Below, piece after piece: positions 8,575-18,391 of a DNA stretch of 64,000 nucleotides. Under the pieces are notes generated by a model. The model ran no database searches. It was given only the letters and a program-made list of their open reading frames with translations, and was not told the DNA's origin. The position numbers and the translations under genes were made by a program. The stretch is from NCBI GenBank assembly GCA_943788615.1, contig CALSQY010000001.1:248001-312000 (forward strand), given 5' to 3'. The stretch is from UBA4465 sp002292365 (lineage in GTDB: Bacteria > Bacteroidota > Bacteroidia > Cytophagales > Cyclobacteriaceae). Position 1 is the stretch's first letter. Each line of letters begins with the position of its first letter.

Positions 8575-11496
8575 TTAGTCAAATAATTTTTGAATATCAG
8601 ATTTAGAAAGAGATTTCACAAAATTATCCTCGATGGTAATAAGTTCGCTGGCGAGTTTCTTTTTGGCTTCTTGTAGCTGAAGAATTTTTTCTTCTAAGGT
8701 ATCTTTGGAGATAAATTTGTAGGTGAACACTTTGTTTTTTTGTCCAATTCTATGGGCCCGATCAATGGCTTGTGCCTCCGCCGCAGGATTCCACCAAGGG
8801 TCCAATAAAAAGACATAATCCGCTTTTGTTAAATTTAAGCCCAAGCCGCCTGCTTTTAAAGAAATCAGAAAGACATTAATATGGGGATTATTTTGAAATT
8901 TTTCTACTTCCCGCTGCCGGTCTTTTATCGATCCATCTAAATAGGCAAAAGGGATTTTTTCCTCTTCTAAGTGGTTGCTGATGATTTTAAGATGCTTCAC
9001 AAATTGTGAGAAAACTAAAATATTATGATTTTTTCCCAGAGCATTGTTAAGCATGTAAATGATTTCTTCGAGCTTACCCGAGTCACCTTCATAATTCTCG
9101 TCAACCATGATGGGATGATTGGCTATTTGTCTGAGGTGCGTGAGTCCTTGAAGTAATATAATATGAGATTTTTTTAAACCTCCGTTTTCAATAGCATCTA
9201 GAATTTCATTGCGAAAGAGTTCTTTTTCGCTTTCGTAATAATCTTTTTGTTTCGTCGTAAGGGTACAATATTTAATACTGATGGTTTTTTCAGGTAGATC
9301 TTTGGCCACTTGGGACTTGTCTCTTCTTAGAATAAAAGGTTTGATAAGATTATTGAGGCGCAAAGTTTTTCCAACATCCTGATGCTTTTCTATGGGGATT
9401 TGATACTCAGAGGTAAAAAACTTTTTATTACCCAAGAGACCCGGATTCACAAAGGACAATTGAGACCAAAGGTCCAAGGTGCTGTTTTCAATGGGGGTAC
9501 CCGTCAAAATGAGCTTTTTTCGAGCATTTAACTTGTTTACTTCAACAGAAATCAGTGAATTGGGATTTTTGATGGCTTGAGACTCGTCTAAAACGATGTA
9601 ATTGAAATAGCATTTGCTCAATACCTTAGCTGTATCTATTCGACTAATCCCATAACTGGTAATGACCAAATCGTATTGCATAAAATGCTCAGCATTTTTA
9701 ATTCGATCACTGCCCGTATAGAGGAGTACTTTTAAGGAAGGAGTAAATTTTTTAGCTTCCATATGCCAATTGTATACCAATGAAGTAGGCATGATCAATA
9801 AGCTGGTTGATTGTACATTAGTTTCATGTTCGTGTTGTAATAGAGCCAAAGTTTGAATCGTTTTGCCTAGGCCCATGTCGTCAGCAAGACAGGCACCAAA
9901 ATTAAATTCATTGAGGAATAACATCCAATTAAACCCTGCTTTCTGGTAAGGGCGAAGTTTGCCTTTGAATCCTGAAGGCAATTTTTGATCTTCAATTTTT
10001 GTGAAATCCATGAGCTTTTTTAGGCGACGACTCATCGTGACCTGTGCATTATGTTCGTCTTTGAGGTTTTGGACTAACGCAACATGATATTTCTGGAGTC
10101 TTGATTCACCTTTGATAGGCTCAGAAAATATGAAAAGATCTTTATATTGTTCTGCCCAAGAGGAAGGAATGATACCTATTTGTCCGTTGGGGAGCCTTAC
10201 TTCATTCTGCCCATGGGTAATTATATTTCTGATTTCGAGAAAGGGGATTTCATAATCGCCAAATTTAATAATGGCTTTGATATCGAACCAATCTATTTTC
10301 TCTTCGATACTAATGCTAATTTCAGAGGGGCCTAAGAAATACTTCTTGTCATCATGACTGTTTTGTTGAATAATAAAATCACGCTCTTTTAATGAGGATT
10401 GATGGCGATTGAGCCAATCAAAGGCTTCAGACTCTGAAAGAATCACTCTGGAATTTTTGATGGGAAGGTCGTTTTCCAATAAAAAATTCAGCAATTGTAT
10501 TTCCTTTTCCGTATTGCGTTTGATTCTAAAAAAAGTATATTTTTCTTGGTCTTTTTCTATAGACACATTGACTTTATTGAGTAAATCAGCCTTGAATTTA
10601 TGAGAACCATATTGATATTTAAACTCTATCAAGATGTCAGGAGATTGATTTTGAGCGGGCTTTTGGTTAAACAGGGAAGGAGCCGCGTGAGTCGCCTTTA
10701 TTTTAGAAAGGGTAAGGATGGGCAGGGGGTTAAAAGATTGAGTTACAATATCAAACCCTTTGGCATAGACATCATGAGTGGCCACCAAAGGGGCGACAAA
10801 TTTTCGATAATAAGTCTCTTCTATGTTTTTTGGAATGAGGATGAATTTTTTCTTAAGAAATGGTTTAAGCTTACTGCCGCTTATGGGATCTTTAAAAGTA
10901 AAAAGATCATTGTTTACCATTAACCAACTGGGCTCACTCGAAATGATATGACTGTTTTGATTGCGAAATTCAAGCCGGATATCTCGGAGTTTGATGGTGG
11001 GGAAATAATGTGTATTGTCTTCGTTTTTCCGAAAATGAAAGAGAATACTTGCCAGTTCTGGAAGCACATTGATGCGTTTGAAAGTGGGCTCACCATCCGC
11101 ACCCATTTCAAACACATTTTTACCTAACAGTAAAGGCATAATTTTGGACTTTCTTTTTTCTAAATAGCTATTGATTTCTTTTTGAAGTATTTTATCTCCA
11201 TTTTTCTCATGATAAGTATTTAGAAAAAATTGCCTAGACTTCAATTTTTTCCGAGAAAAATGCTGAGCTACGGCCTCGTGTTGCATGGCATCTAGGGTAT
11301 CAATGAGCTCATAGTCATCTTCTGCGAGCTTTGAATCAAATTCTCGAGCGTTTTTCGAAGAAATAACTTGATGGGTGAGGGTTAATTTCCCATGACTATT
11401 CAGTTGTACAGCGAAGGATTCAAACAAAAAACCAACATATTGATGTTCGTAAAGGGCATAGATGATTTCAAAGGGCCGGTCTGGATTAACTTTCAT
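8575..11496 (-). CDS. SNF2-family DEAD/DEAH-box helicase-like ATPase
   Basis: This is a 973-residue SWI2/SNF2-type double-stranded DNA translocase of the HepA/RapA-like bacterial group. The N-terminal ~500 residues are uncharacterised, as in the Bacteroidota relatives. The ATPase core follows: Walker A ADDMGLGKTIQT (about 537), the DESQ box with AIKN (about 638), LTGTPIENS (motif III), and the C-terminal helicase lobe with GGLGLNLTKAD (about 878) and AIDRAHRIGQ (motif VI). Every catalytic motif is present. Likely roles are transcription recycling or chromatin/nucleoid remodelling. It is a single gene with no restriction or modification genes nearby, so a defence role is not supported. Confidence 0.9.
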   Translation of the reverse strand: MKVNPDRPFEIIYALYEHQYVGFLFESFAVQLNSHGKLTLTHQVISSKNAREFDSKLAEDDYELIDTLDAMQHEAVAQHFSRKKLKSRQFFLNTYHEKNGDKILQKEINSYLEKRKSKIMPLLLGKNVFEMGADGEPTFKRINVLPELASILFHFRKNEDNTHYFPTIKLRDIRLEFRNQNSHIISSEPSWLMVNNDLFTFKDPISGSKLKPFLKKKFILIPKNIEETYYRKFVAPLVATHDVYAKGFDIVTQSFNPLPILTLSKIKATHAAPSLFNQKPAQNQSPDILIEFKYQYGSHKFKADLLNKVNVSIEKDQEKYTFFRIKRNTEKEIQLLNFLLENDLPIKNSRVILSESEAFDWLNRHQSSLKERDFIIQQNSHDDKKYFLGPSEISISIEEKIDWFDIKAIIKFGDYEIPFLEIRNIITHGQNEVRLPNGQIGIIPSSWAEQYKDLFIFSEPIKGESRLQKYHVALVQNLKDEHNAQVTMSRRLKKLMDFTKIEDQKLPSGFKGKLRPYQKAGFNWMLFLNEFNFGACLADDMGLGKTIQTLALLQHEHETNVQSTSLLIMPTSLVYNWHMEAKKFTPSLKVLLYTGSDRIKNAEHFMQYDLVITSYGISRIDTAKVLSKCYFNYIVLDESQAIKNPNSLISVEVNKLNARKKLILTGTPIENSTLDLWSQLSFVNPGLLGNKKFFTSEYQIPIEKHQDVGKTLRLNNLIKPFILRRDKSQVAKDLPEKTISIKYCTLTTKQKDYYESEKELFRNEILDAIENGGLKKSHIILLQGLTHLRQIANHPIMVDENYEGDSGKLEEIIYMLNNALGKNHNILVFSQFVKHLKIISNHLEEEKIPFAYLDGSIKDRQREVEKFQNNPHINVFLISLKAGGLGLNLTKADYVFLLDPWWNPAAEAQAIDRAHRIGQKNKVFTYKFISKDTLEEKILQLQEAKKKLASELITIEDNFVKSLSKSDIQKLFD

Positions 11497-11560
11497 TACT
11501 TTTTTGTTGAAACAAAACTTCTAATGTAAGAAAATTATTTCACAAAAGGATTAAAAGAGC

Positions 11561-12781
11561 TCAGCATTGAGGGGAAAGATTTTTTGTGGCTAAAATAGCG
11601 GGTTGAATCGTAGCCAAAAGGGTAATAACAATAATCGCTAACGACGTTAGAAAGACATCAGATATGGAAATAATTACTGGGTAAGCCGTCATCAGGGCGG
11701 ATTGCATTCCCATTGAAATAAAGCCATATTCCTGTTGAAGACCGGAGATTATCAAGCCTAGGGTAAGCCCTAAGCTGGCACCCGTGAATGCAATGATCAT
11801 GCCTACAGATAAAAAGACCCACCGAATGACCTTTTTTGAAGCGCCTAAGGCGTGAAGTGTCGCTATGTCTTTTTTCTTATCAATCACCAGCATGGTAAGA
11901 GAGAAGTAGATATTGATAGAAGCAATGGCGATAATTAGGAAAAAGGTCATGAAGACAATTAATTTCTCCCACTTCATAAATTTGAATAAGTCAGCATGTA
12001 ATTGATCACCAGAGCGTACCGTATAGTCGTCTCCTAGTAAATTATTGAGTTCGAGGGCTACCTTTTTTCCTTCCTTTCCAGGTTTAAGACTGATTTCTAA
12101 GGCGGTCCTTTTTTGATTATAAGAAAGTAGATCGGTAGCAAAATCAAGAGAAACAATGATATAATTTTCATCGTAATATTTTTCGATAGAAAAAACAGAG
12201 GCAGGAATGGCACGTTTAGTATTGTATATTTTAGATGGATTTGTGACCCCGGGGCCAACCTTTTTTGGGTAATAAACCTGAAGTGAAAAAAAGTCATTAT
12301 TGGGGTTAATGGACAAATCATATTGTACTCCTCTCCCTATGATCGCATAGTTTAGATTTTCTTCACTTAATTTTAACTCTCCATATACTAGGGAATTCTG
12401 CAGGCGTTGTTGATCAATAAAGCTTTCTGAAACGCCCTTCATTCTCACGACCCTTTGGGCATTTTTATATTTAATGAGCACATTGTCTTCTATAACTTCC
12501 GCAATTAAATCAACAGCCTCCGAACCTTCAATCTTTGTTTTTAAGGCATCGGTATAAACAAAAGACTTACCCCGAGTCGCCGAAACAATGACTTCTGCAT
12601 CAAAAGAGCCATAGGTAGACCTTAATAAGCCTTCTAGACCATTAAAGACGGAAAGCACAATGATCAAGGCCATGGTCCCAATGCCCACTACCAACATAGA
12701 GATCACAGAGATTACATTGATGAAATTCTTCTTCTTTTTCGAAAAGAAATATTTTTTGGCAATGAAAAAAGGGAGGTTCAA
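11561..12781 (-). CDS. LolC/LolE-type ABC transporter permease (FtsX family)
   Basis: This 406-residue inner-membrane protein has the FtsX/LolCE layout. One N-terminal transmembrane helix (about 20-45) is followed by a large periplasmic domain (about 50-270) and three C-terminal helices. It resembles the lipoprotein-releasing permeases that hand lipoproteins to the carrier LolA. The start is a TTG whose bases overlap the rbfA stop (TTGA, 4 nt). The resulting MNLPFFIAKKYF N-terminus is the one conserved in relatives, which supports TTG and translational coupling. The cognate ATPase gene is not adjacent. Confidence 0.85.
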   Translation of the reverse strand: MNLPFFIAKKYFFSKKKKNFINVISVISMLVVGIGTMALIIVLSVFNGLEGLLRSTYGSFDAEVIVSATRGKSFVYTDALKTKIEGSEAVDLIAEVIEDNVLIKYKNAQRVVRMKGVSESFIDQQRLQNSLVYGELKLSEENLNYAIIGRGVQYDLSINPNNDFFSLQVYYPKKVGPGVTNPSKIYNTKRAIPASVFSIEKYYDENYIIVSLDFATDLLSYNQKRTALEISLKPGKEGKKVALELNNLLGDDYTVRSGDQLHADLFKFMKWEKLIVFMTFFLIIAIASINIYFSLTMLVIDKKKDIATLHALGASKKVIRWVFLSVGMIIAFTGASLGLTLGLIISGLQQEYGFISMGMQSALMTAYPVIISISDVFLTSLAIIVITLLATIQPAILATKNLSPQC

Positions 12782-13140
12782 TTTTTTTCTGGGGGAATGT
12801 TAAGATGATTGATGATCTGATCTATACGACTGGCTTCTTCTGCGGTATCGTCGATGAAAAAAGTGAGCTCAGGAATTTTTCGAATAGACTTTCCTATTCT
12901 TTTACCGAGGCGCCACCTCACTTCACTTTTTTTATCATTGAGATTTTCCAATACTTTGGCGCCATTTTGTACAGGAAAAACGCTAAAATAAATTTTGGCG
13001 ATACTTAAATCAGGCGCCGTTTCCACACCCATGATACTCACCAAATTATCAAGAAAAAAACGTTTCGTATCCCGTTGAAAGATGTCGCCGAGATCTTTTT
13101 GAATTTGGCGACTGTATTGATGTTGTCTCTTTGATTGCAT
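12778..13140 (-). CDS. rbfA: Ribosome-binding factor A
   Basis: RbfA binds the 30S subunit during late 16S rRNA maturation and cold adaptation. The 120-residue protein has the KH-like fold pattern: the N-terminal QYSRQIQKDLGDIFQRD helix and the later VRWRLGKRIGKSIRKIPEL segment with FFIDDTAEEASRID, the usual C-terminal signature. It leads a two-gene operon with the LolCE-type permease. A perfect TAnnTTTG box ends 4 nt before its ATG (separate entry), so its mRNA may lack a leader. Confidence 0.93.
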   Translation of the reverse strand: MQSKRQHQYSRQIQKDLGDIFQRDTKRFFLDNLVSIMGVETAPDLSIAKIYFSVFPVQNGAKVLENLNDKKSEVRWRLGKRIGKSIRKIPELTFFIDDTAEEASRIDQIINHLNIPPEKN

Positions 13141-13144
13141 GACA

Positions 13145-13152
13145 CAAAATTA
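13145..13152 (-). promoter_or_regulatory. Bacteroidota -7 box of rbfA
   Basis: On the minus strand the bases read TAATTTTG, a full match to the TAnnTTTG consensus. Exactly 4 nt separate it from the rbfA ATG. That places the expected transcription start at or next to the A of ATG. No clear -33 TTG was seen. Confidence 0.5.
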
Positions 13153-13237
13153 TCTATTATTTATTTGTTAATTTGCTCTTTTTTATTCAGATATACATTG
13201 AGATCACAAAGAGATTGTTTCTTAACCTTATTATTTT

Positions 13238-14620
13238 TTGCTTGATTTTTTCAAAATAAACGATCCAAGCCGATTGATTGTCATCTTTCTGGGACTTTTG
13301 TCTTTGAGGGTGCTTCTTACTTTTCAAGGGCTTTCTCTTACTTTGTTTGAATTAAAATGGCTTTTGCTAGGGCAAAGATCGGCAGAGGGATTTTTTATGT
13401 ACGAGGAAATTTTCGATTATACAGGACCGTTATCAGTTTTCTTTTACCGAATCATTGACAATGTATTTGGCAAGTCTCAACAAGCCCATCATTTTATAAG
13501 TACTATTTGGTTGTTTCTAAATGCGATTATTTTTAATAGTCTGTTGAAGAGGAACAAAAATTTTTCTGAAAACAACGATTTGCCCGCGCTATTTTTTGTG
13601 CTCTTTGCTGCATCAATACCTGATTTTATGGCGTTATCTCCACAAATGATGTCTATGACCTTTATATTACTGGGATTTTACAACGTTTTAGAACGAATCG
13701 CCAATGAGGACACAGATGATTTGTTTTTGTATACGGGAATCTATGTGGGAATTGCGACCCTATTTTACCCCCCTGCTGGGGTTTTCTTTTTTCTTTTTTT
13801 AATATCCTTTTTCTTATACAGCACAGCAAAATTGAGGCGTATAGGACTTTATTTTAATGGATTTTTAATTCCTTTGGGTTTAACGGTTTGCTTTTTTTAT
13901 TGGCATGACAATGGCTTTCACGCGTGGCATGCTTTGGTGGAACGAGGGCTTTTTGGTCAGCAAGTAAATTACCTGAGTGGGATAGAAAATTTTTATTGTT
14001 TTGGTATACCTATTGTCGTTGGCTTGGCAGCTATGGCCAATACTTTTTTCTCTGGCCAATTCAGCAGCTTTCAAAATAAAACAGCTCAAGTGATGTTATT
14101 CATGATGTTAGGGGCTTCCATAGTTATTTGGGTAGATATAGAAACGTCACCGGTTCAGATGTTATATTTGGTGCCTTCTATAAGTTTCTTTTTAGTACAC
14201 TATTTGTTGAAATTACGTAAACGCTGGGCGAAAAGGTGGGTACCTCTCATGATTGTGGGGGTCTTAATTTTAGTACCTTATTTGAGTTATACTCAGTTAG
14301 ATATGGACAGTATTAGGGTGAAAGAACCTACCGATAGATTCTCCAAACGGCGCACGATGCTACTAGGAGACAACCTCAGTGTTTTAAATTATCACGAGTT
14401 GTCAAGTCCGTTTCTTGATGCCCAACTATCTAAAGAAAGAATAGAACTATTAGATGGGGAGGCTTCTGCACAAGCCTTGCTGAGAATCATTGAGGAGGCA
14501 CCTCCCGCAGTGATTATAGATGATTGGTCTGTCATCCCTAACTTATTTTTTTGGTTGCCTGAGCTATCAAAAAAGTATCGAAAGCAAAGGGCTGGGTATT
14601 ATGTCAGAATTAGCAATTGA
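13238..14620 (+). CDS. Polytopic membrane protein of unknown function
   Basis: I do not recognise this 460-residue protein. It has about nine to eleven hydrophobic helices spread over residues 10-350, then a soluble C-terminal portion of about 110 residues that contains LLGDNLSVLNYHELSSPFL. The layout (membrane body, short luminal motifs such as FDYTGPLSVFFYRIID near residue 58, soluble tail) is reminiscent of GT-C glycosyltransferase-like proteins and of the DUF6427 group, but no diagnostic motif is visible. The start is TTG, because an in-frame stop lies five codons upstream and no ATG is available. Its 3' end overlaps rpiB by 11 bp. Confidence 0.75.
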   Translation: MLDFFKINDPSRLIVIFLGLLSLRVLLTFQGLSLTLFELKWLLLGQRSAEGFFMYEEIFDYTGPLSVFFYRIIDNVFGKSQQAHHFISTIWLFLNAIIFNSLLKRNKNFSENNDLPALFFVLFAASIPDFMALSPQMMSMTFILLGFYNVLERIANEDTDDLFLYTGIYVGIATLFYPPAGVFFFLFLISFFLYSTAKLRRIGLYFNGFLIPLGLTVCFFYWHDNGFHAWHALVERGLFGQQVNYLSGIENFYCFGIPIVVGLAAMANTFFSGQFSSFQNKTAQVMLFMMLGASIVIWVDIETSPVQMLYLVPSISFFLVHYLLKLRKRWAKRWVPLMIVGVLILVPYLSYTQLDMDSIRVKEPTDRFSKRRTMLLGDNLSVLNYHELSSPFLDAQLSKERIELLDGEASAQALLRIIEEAPPAVIIDDWSVIPNLFFWLPELSKKYRKQRAGYYVRISN

Positions 14621-15038
14621 TCTTGTTTACCCTACGTTGATGGCGACCTGCTTCAAATTTAGTTTCAAGGAACAGGGATACCAAGCTTTCCGCAATTTCA
14701 TAAGCAATGAATCGGGCGGGAAGACAAATAATATTGGCATCATTGTGTTGTCGAGATAACTGTGTAACTTCAGCATTCCAGGCCAAGGCAGCCCGAATCC
14801 CTTTATGTTTATTGGCCGTAATACTTACACCTTGCCCGCTTCCACAAATCAGGATACCAAAGTCAGTGAGATTTTTTTTTACAGATTCAGCGACGGGATG
14901 AACAAAGTCCGGATAGTCGACACTATCAGGCGTTAAGGGGCCAAAATCAGCGACCTCATGACCGAGTGAAGCCAGAGACTTCTTGATTTGTTCTTTATAA
15001 ATAAATCCAGCGTGATCAGCTCCTATAGCAATTTTCAT
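14610..15038 (-). CDS. rpiB: Ribose-5-phosphate isomerase B
   Basis: RpiB interconverts ribose 5-phosphate and ribulose 5-phosphate in the pentose phosphate pathway. The 142-residue protein starts IAIGADHAG and carries LICGSGQGVSI with the catalytic Cys at about residue 65. The later NDANIICLPARFI stretch matches the family. It is the last gene of a glyA-tatC-rpiB run, 9 nt after tatC. Some relatives are annotated as galactose-6-phosphate isomerase subunits; the GSGQGVS form and single-gene context favour RpiB. Confidence 0.93.
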   Translation of the reverse strand: MKIAIGADHAGFIYKEQIKKSLASLGHEVADFGPLTPDSVDYPDFVHPVAESVKKNLTDFGILICGSGQGVSITANKHKGIRAALAWNAEVTQLSRQHNDANIICLPARFIAYEIAESLVSLFLETKFEAGRHQRRVNKINC

Positions 15039-15047
15039 ATTTTTAAG

Positions 15048-15881
15048 TTAAGGTTTAGTTAGCTCTTGTTTGCGTTCTTTTTTTTCTAATTTAACAGCAA
15101 TGAGAATACTGAGTTGATACAATAGGCCTAGTGGAATAGCAATAAGTACTTGACTGAAAGGATCGGGAGGAGTCAAGACCGCAGAAAGCATTAAAATGAC
15201 AATAATGGAATGCTTTCTATAGGTTTTTAGGAGAGAAGAGGAGATCAGTCCTGCTTTGGTCGCAAAATATACGACAATGGGTAGTTGGAAAAGCAAGGCA
15301 CAAGCCAAGACCAATGTGGTTACGGTACTTACATATGAAATAATATCAAATTCATTTAAAATTGAGGGGTCTATTTGATAATTAGACAAGAAATTGATAG
15401 AAATAGGTGTCACTACAAAATAGCCAAAAAAGACCCCTGTAAAGAACAGTAGACTGACATAAAAGGTGGCACCAGTGGCTGCTTTTCTCTCTTTATCGTA
15501 AAGACCGGGCTTTACAAAACGCCAGATTTCCCAAAAAGCATAGGGGAAGGCACAAATTAAACCAATGACAAAAGAGGAAGTAATGTGCATAGAAAACTGG
15601 CCGGTCATCTGTCTACTCTGGATGATAAAAGGCAACTTGCTGATGCAAAGGGCATCAGAACTCAATATTTCGGAAAGATTACAGAGCATCCTATAGGTCC
15701 AAAAGCTAGGTTTAGAGGGCCCCAATATAATTTCACCAAAAATGATACCTTTTGAGACGAAGGCGGCTATTGCAAAAACAAAAATTGCGGTAAGTGACCT
15801 GATGAGATGCCATCTTAATTCTTCTAGATGATCCAGAAATGACATTTCGCCGGGTTCGGCGTCCGCTTGATCTAAAGGCAT
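15048..15881 (-). CDS. tatC: Twin-arginine translocase subunit TatC
   Basis: TatC is the receptor of the Tat pathway, recognising RR signal peptides of folded cargo at the inner membrane. The 277-residue protein has the N-terminal MSFLDHLEELRWHLIRS motif (about 13-29), the FWEIWRFVKPGLY loop (about 115-127) and six hydrophobic segments. It sits 7 nt after glyA and 9 nt before rpiB, so the three are probably cotranscribed. A candidate Tat substrate in this window is the LD-carboxypeptidase at the left edge. Confidence 0.95.
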   Translation of the reverse strand: MPLDQADAEPGEMSFLDHLEELRWHLIRSLTAIFVFAIAAFVSKGIIFGEIILGPSKPSFWTYRMLCNLSEILSSDALCISKLPFIIQSRQMTGQFSMHITSSFVIGLICAFPYAFWEIWRFVKPGLYDKERKAATGATFYVSLLFFTGVFFGYFVVTPISINFLSNYQIDPSILNEFDIISYVSTVTTLVLACALLFQLPIVVYFATKAGLISSSLLKTYRKHSIIVILMLSAVLTPPDPFSQVLIAIPLGLLYQLSILIAVKLEKKERKQELTKP

Positions 15882-15888
15882 TTACGCA

Positions 15889-17160
15889 TCATTTGAATAA
15901 CGGATAGTCACCTACCCAATTTTTAATTTCAGTTTTTATACTCCCCAGATGAGCCTCATTTGAAATGTTTGATATTACCTCATCGATGTAGCCAACTATT
16001 TTAACCATATCATCTTCTTTAAACCCTCGGGTAGTCATGGCGGCTGTACCTACCCGAATACCAGAGGTGACAAAAGGAGATTGTGTATCGAAAGGTACCA
16101 TATTTTTATTAACCGTAATTTCGGCCTTGCCTAAAGCTTCCTCCGCAGCTTTTCCTGTAACGTTTTTGGATCTTAGGTCAATTAACATCAGATGGTTGTC
16201 TGTACCCCCAGAAATGATGTGATAATCTTTTTTAATCAGTTCATCTGCCATCACCGATGCATTTTTTTTGACCTGCATAGCATAGTTCATATAATCATCG
16301 GAAAGAGCCTCTTCAAAGGCAATCGCTTTGGCACCAATGATGTGTTCTAAGGGGCCTCCTTGGGTACCAGGAAAAACGCCAGAATCTAATAATGAGCTCA
16401 TCATTCGGGTCTTGCCTTTAGTGGTTTTCATGCCAAAAGGATTTTCAAAATCATTTCTCATCATGATGATTCCTCCCCTAGGTCCTCTAAGTGTTTTGTG
16501 GGTCGTGCTGGTGACAATATGGCAATGCTCTAAGGGATCATTGAGAAGACCTCGCGCAATCAAACCACTTGGATGCGAAACATCTGCTAGTAATAAGGCG
16601 CCAATATCGTCGGCAATTTCACGCAATCGTTGATAATCCCAATCTCGACTGTAAGCAGAAGCGCCACAAATGATCAGCTTCGGCTTTTCTTTTAAAGCCT
16701 GTGATGCTACTTGCTCCCAATTGATCAGTCCTGTACTTTCGTCTACGCCATAAAAAGAAGATTGATAAATTTTTCCTGAAAAATTTACTGGAGAGCCATG
16801 GGTTAGGTGTCCTCCATGGGCCAAATCAAAGCCCAAGATTTTATCCCCTGGATTGATGATTGCCAACATAACTGCCGCATTGGCTTGGGCTCCTGAATGT
16901 GGTTGAACATTGGCCCATCCAGCTCCAAAAAGAGTTTTTAGCCTTTCTATAGCAAGATTTTCTATGACATCGACCACTTGACAACCTCCGTAGTAACGTT
17001 TGCCAGGCAAGCCCTCGGCATATTTATTGGTTAGAATACTGCCGGAGGCCTCCATGACTTGGGGCGAAGCGAAGTTTTCGGAGGCGATCAATTCAATACC
17101 TTCGAGTTGGCGATGATTTTCTTTTTTGATTAAATCAAAAATTTTTTTGTCTCTTTGCAT
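15889..17160 (-). CDS. glyA: Serine hydroxymethyltransferase
   Basis: GlyA converts serine and tetrahydrofolate to glycine and 5,10-methylene-THF, the main one-carbon entry point. It is full length (423 residues). The PLP lysine lies in STTHKTLRGPRGG (about residue 220). IELIASENFASP near residue 21, NVQPHSGAQANAAV (about 83) and HGGHLTHGSPVN are also visible. It heads the operon with tatC and rpiB. A TAnnTTTG box lies exactly 4 nt before the ATG. Confidence 0.97.
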   Translation of the reverse strand: MQRDKKIFDLIKKENHRQLEGIELIASENFASPQVMEASGSILTNKYAEGLPGKRYYGGCQVVDVIENLAIERLKTLFGAGWANVQPHSGAQANAAVMLAIINPGDKILGFDLAHGGHLTHGSPVNFSGKIYQSSFYGVDESTGLINWEQVASQALKEKPKLIICGASAYSRDWDYQRLREIADDIGALLLADVSHPSGLIARGLLNDPLEHCHIVTSTTHKTLRGPRGGIIMMRNDFENPFGMKTTKGKTRMMSSLLDSGVFPGTQGGPLEHIIGAKAIAFEEALSDDYMNYAMQVKKNASVMADELIKKDYHIISGGTDNHLMLIDLRSKNVTGKAAEEALGKAEITVNKNMVPFDTQSPFVTSGIRVGTAAMTTRGFKEDDMVKIVGYIDEVISNISNEAHLGSIKTEIKNWVGDYPLFK

Positions 17161-17164
17161 GATA

Positions 17165-17172
17165 CAAAAATA
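17165..17172 (-). promoter_or_regulatory. Bacteroidota -7 box of glyA
   Basis: The minus strand reads TATTTTTG, a full TAnnTTTG match, followed by TATC and then the glyA ATG. The 4-nt gap is the same as at rbfA and rluD. No convincing -33 element is visible. Confidence 0.5.
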
Positions 17173-17242
17173 ACCTAACCAAATGAAAAGTGAATAAAAA
17201 TTCGTTTAAGAAGAAATGATTTTTTATTTTATTGCTTGATTA

Positions 17243-18310
17243 ATGGATATGCTGGAAAAATTAAGAAAAAAAATTGATCAGATTGATGATGAACTACTTA
17301 AGTTATTCAATGAGCGGATAGCCGTGGTTCAAGAGGTGGGTAGATTAAAGAGGACTACAAAAGCCCCTATTTACAGACCTGAAAGAGAGAAGGCGATCAT
17401 CGATCGACTTTCAAAGACGCAAAAGGGACCACTTACCAAGGCTGCCATTGAGGCCATCTTTTTGGAAATTTTTGCTATCAGTAGAAACTATGAGTTACCT
17501 GAACGTATTGCTTACTTGGGCCCCGACGGAAGCTTTACCCATCAGGCGGCCGAGTCTCGTTATGGTGCAATTAGTGATTACATAGCTCTGGATTCGATTT
17601 CGGCCGTTTTTGAGTCTGTTGCGACCCGTCGGGTAAAATATGGAGTAGTACCCATTGAAAACAATCAAGAAGGAACGGTTCAGGAGACGATTGATTATCT
17701 GGGTACGCATCAATTGAGTATTGTGGCTGAAATGGCCTTGCCCATTCACTTTTCTATTGCAGCTCTTGAGGAGGACTTGTCTCAAGTAACGACGGTATTT
17801 AGTAGGGACATTGCTTTTCGTCAATGTAAAAATTTCATCAATCATTATTTTGATCATGAAGTAAAACTAGTACCCGTAAGCAGTACGAGTCGTGCTTGTC
17901 AAATGGCATTAGAGGAAAAAAATTCAGCGGCTATTTGTGCTCCGATTGCGGCTCGAGAATACAAAGTCCCCATTCTTTACAATAATATTCAAGATTCAGC
18001 AGATAATACGACGAGGTTTTTGATTTTAAGTGAAAGCTTTTATAATGAACCCAGTGGGGAAGACAAGACCTCTTTAATTGCAAAGCTGCCAGACGAAGCG
18101 GGGGCGCTGGTTGCTTTTTTGCAAAAATTCCAAAGTGCAGGAATTAATCTATGTAAGGTTGAAAGTAGACCCGCAAAAATGGGGACCCACTTTAAATATA
18201 TGTTTTTCATTGAATTAGATGGGCATTTTCATGATCCCGAAGTCCAAAAAACCATTGCTCCTTATAAAGATCAAATTAAATGGCTGGGCTCTTATGCCCG
18301 GATGTGTTAA
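17243..18310 (+). CDS. pheA: Bifunctional chorismate mutase/prephenate dehydratase (P-protein)
   Basis: This enzyme makes phenylpyruvate from chorismate for phenylalanine synthesis. The 355 residues divide into an AroQ-type chorismate mutase (about 1-85), a prephenate dehydratase domain starting at AYLGPDGSFTHQAAESRYG (about 90) with NTTRFLIL (about 256), and a C-terminal ACT domain carrying ESRPAKMGTHFKYMFFIE (about 310), the phenylalanine feedback site. It stands alone between divergent glyA and radA downstream. No leader peptide or attenuator was recognised. Confidence 0.95.
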   Translation: MDMLEKLRKKIDQIDDELLKLFNERIAVVQEVGRLKRTTKAPIYRPEREKAIIDRLSKTQKGPLTKAAIEAIFLEIFAISRNYELPERIAYLGPDGSFTHQAAESRYGAISDYIALDSISAVFESVATRRVKYGVVPIENNQEGTVQETIDYLGTHQLSIVAEMALPIHFSIAALEEDLSQVTTVFSRDIAFRQCKNFINHYFDHEVKLVPVSSTSRACQMALEEKNSAAICAPIAAREYKVPILYNNIQDSADNTTRFLILSESFYNEPSGEDKTSLIAKLPDEAGALVAFLQKFQSAGINLCKVESRPAKMGTHFKYMFFIELDGHFHDPEVQKTIAPYKDQIKWLGSYARMC

Positions 18311-18391
18311 TAACAGGAGTACTCATTAGGTTTAGGATAACAGGGCTGCGTAAGGTAATAAAATTGAGTCAACCATTAAACAAGTAATTTT

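Noticed and set aside
8575..11496. SNF2 helicase as part of a DISARM- or restriction-type defence system
   Set aside because: No methyltransferase, nuclease or other defence gene is adjacent.
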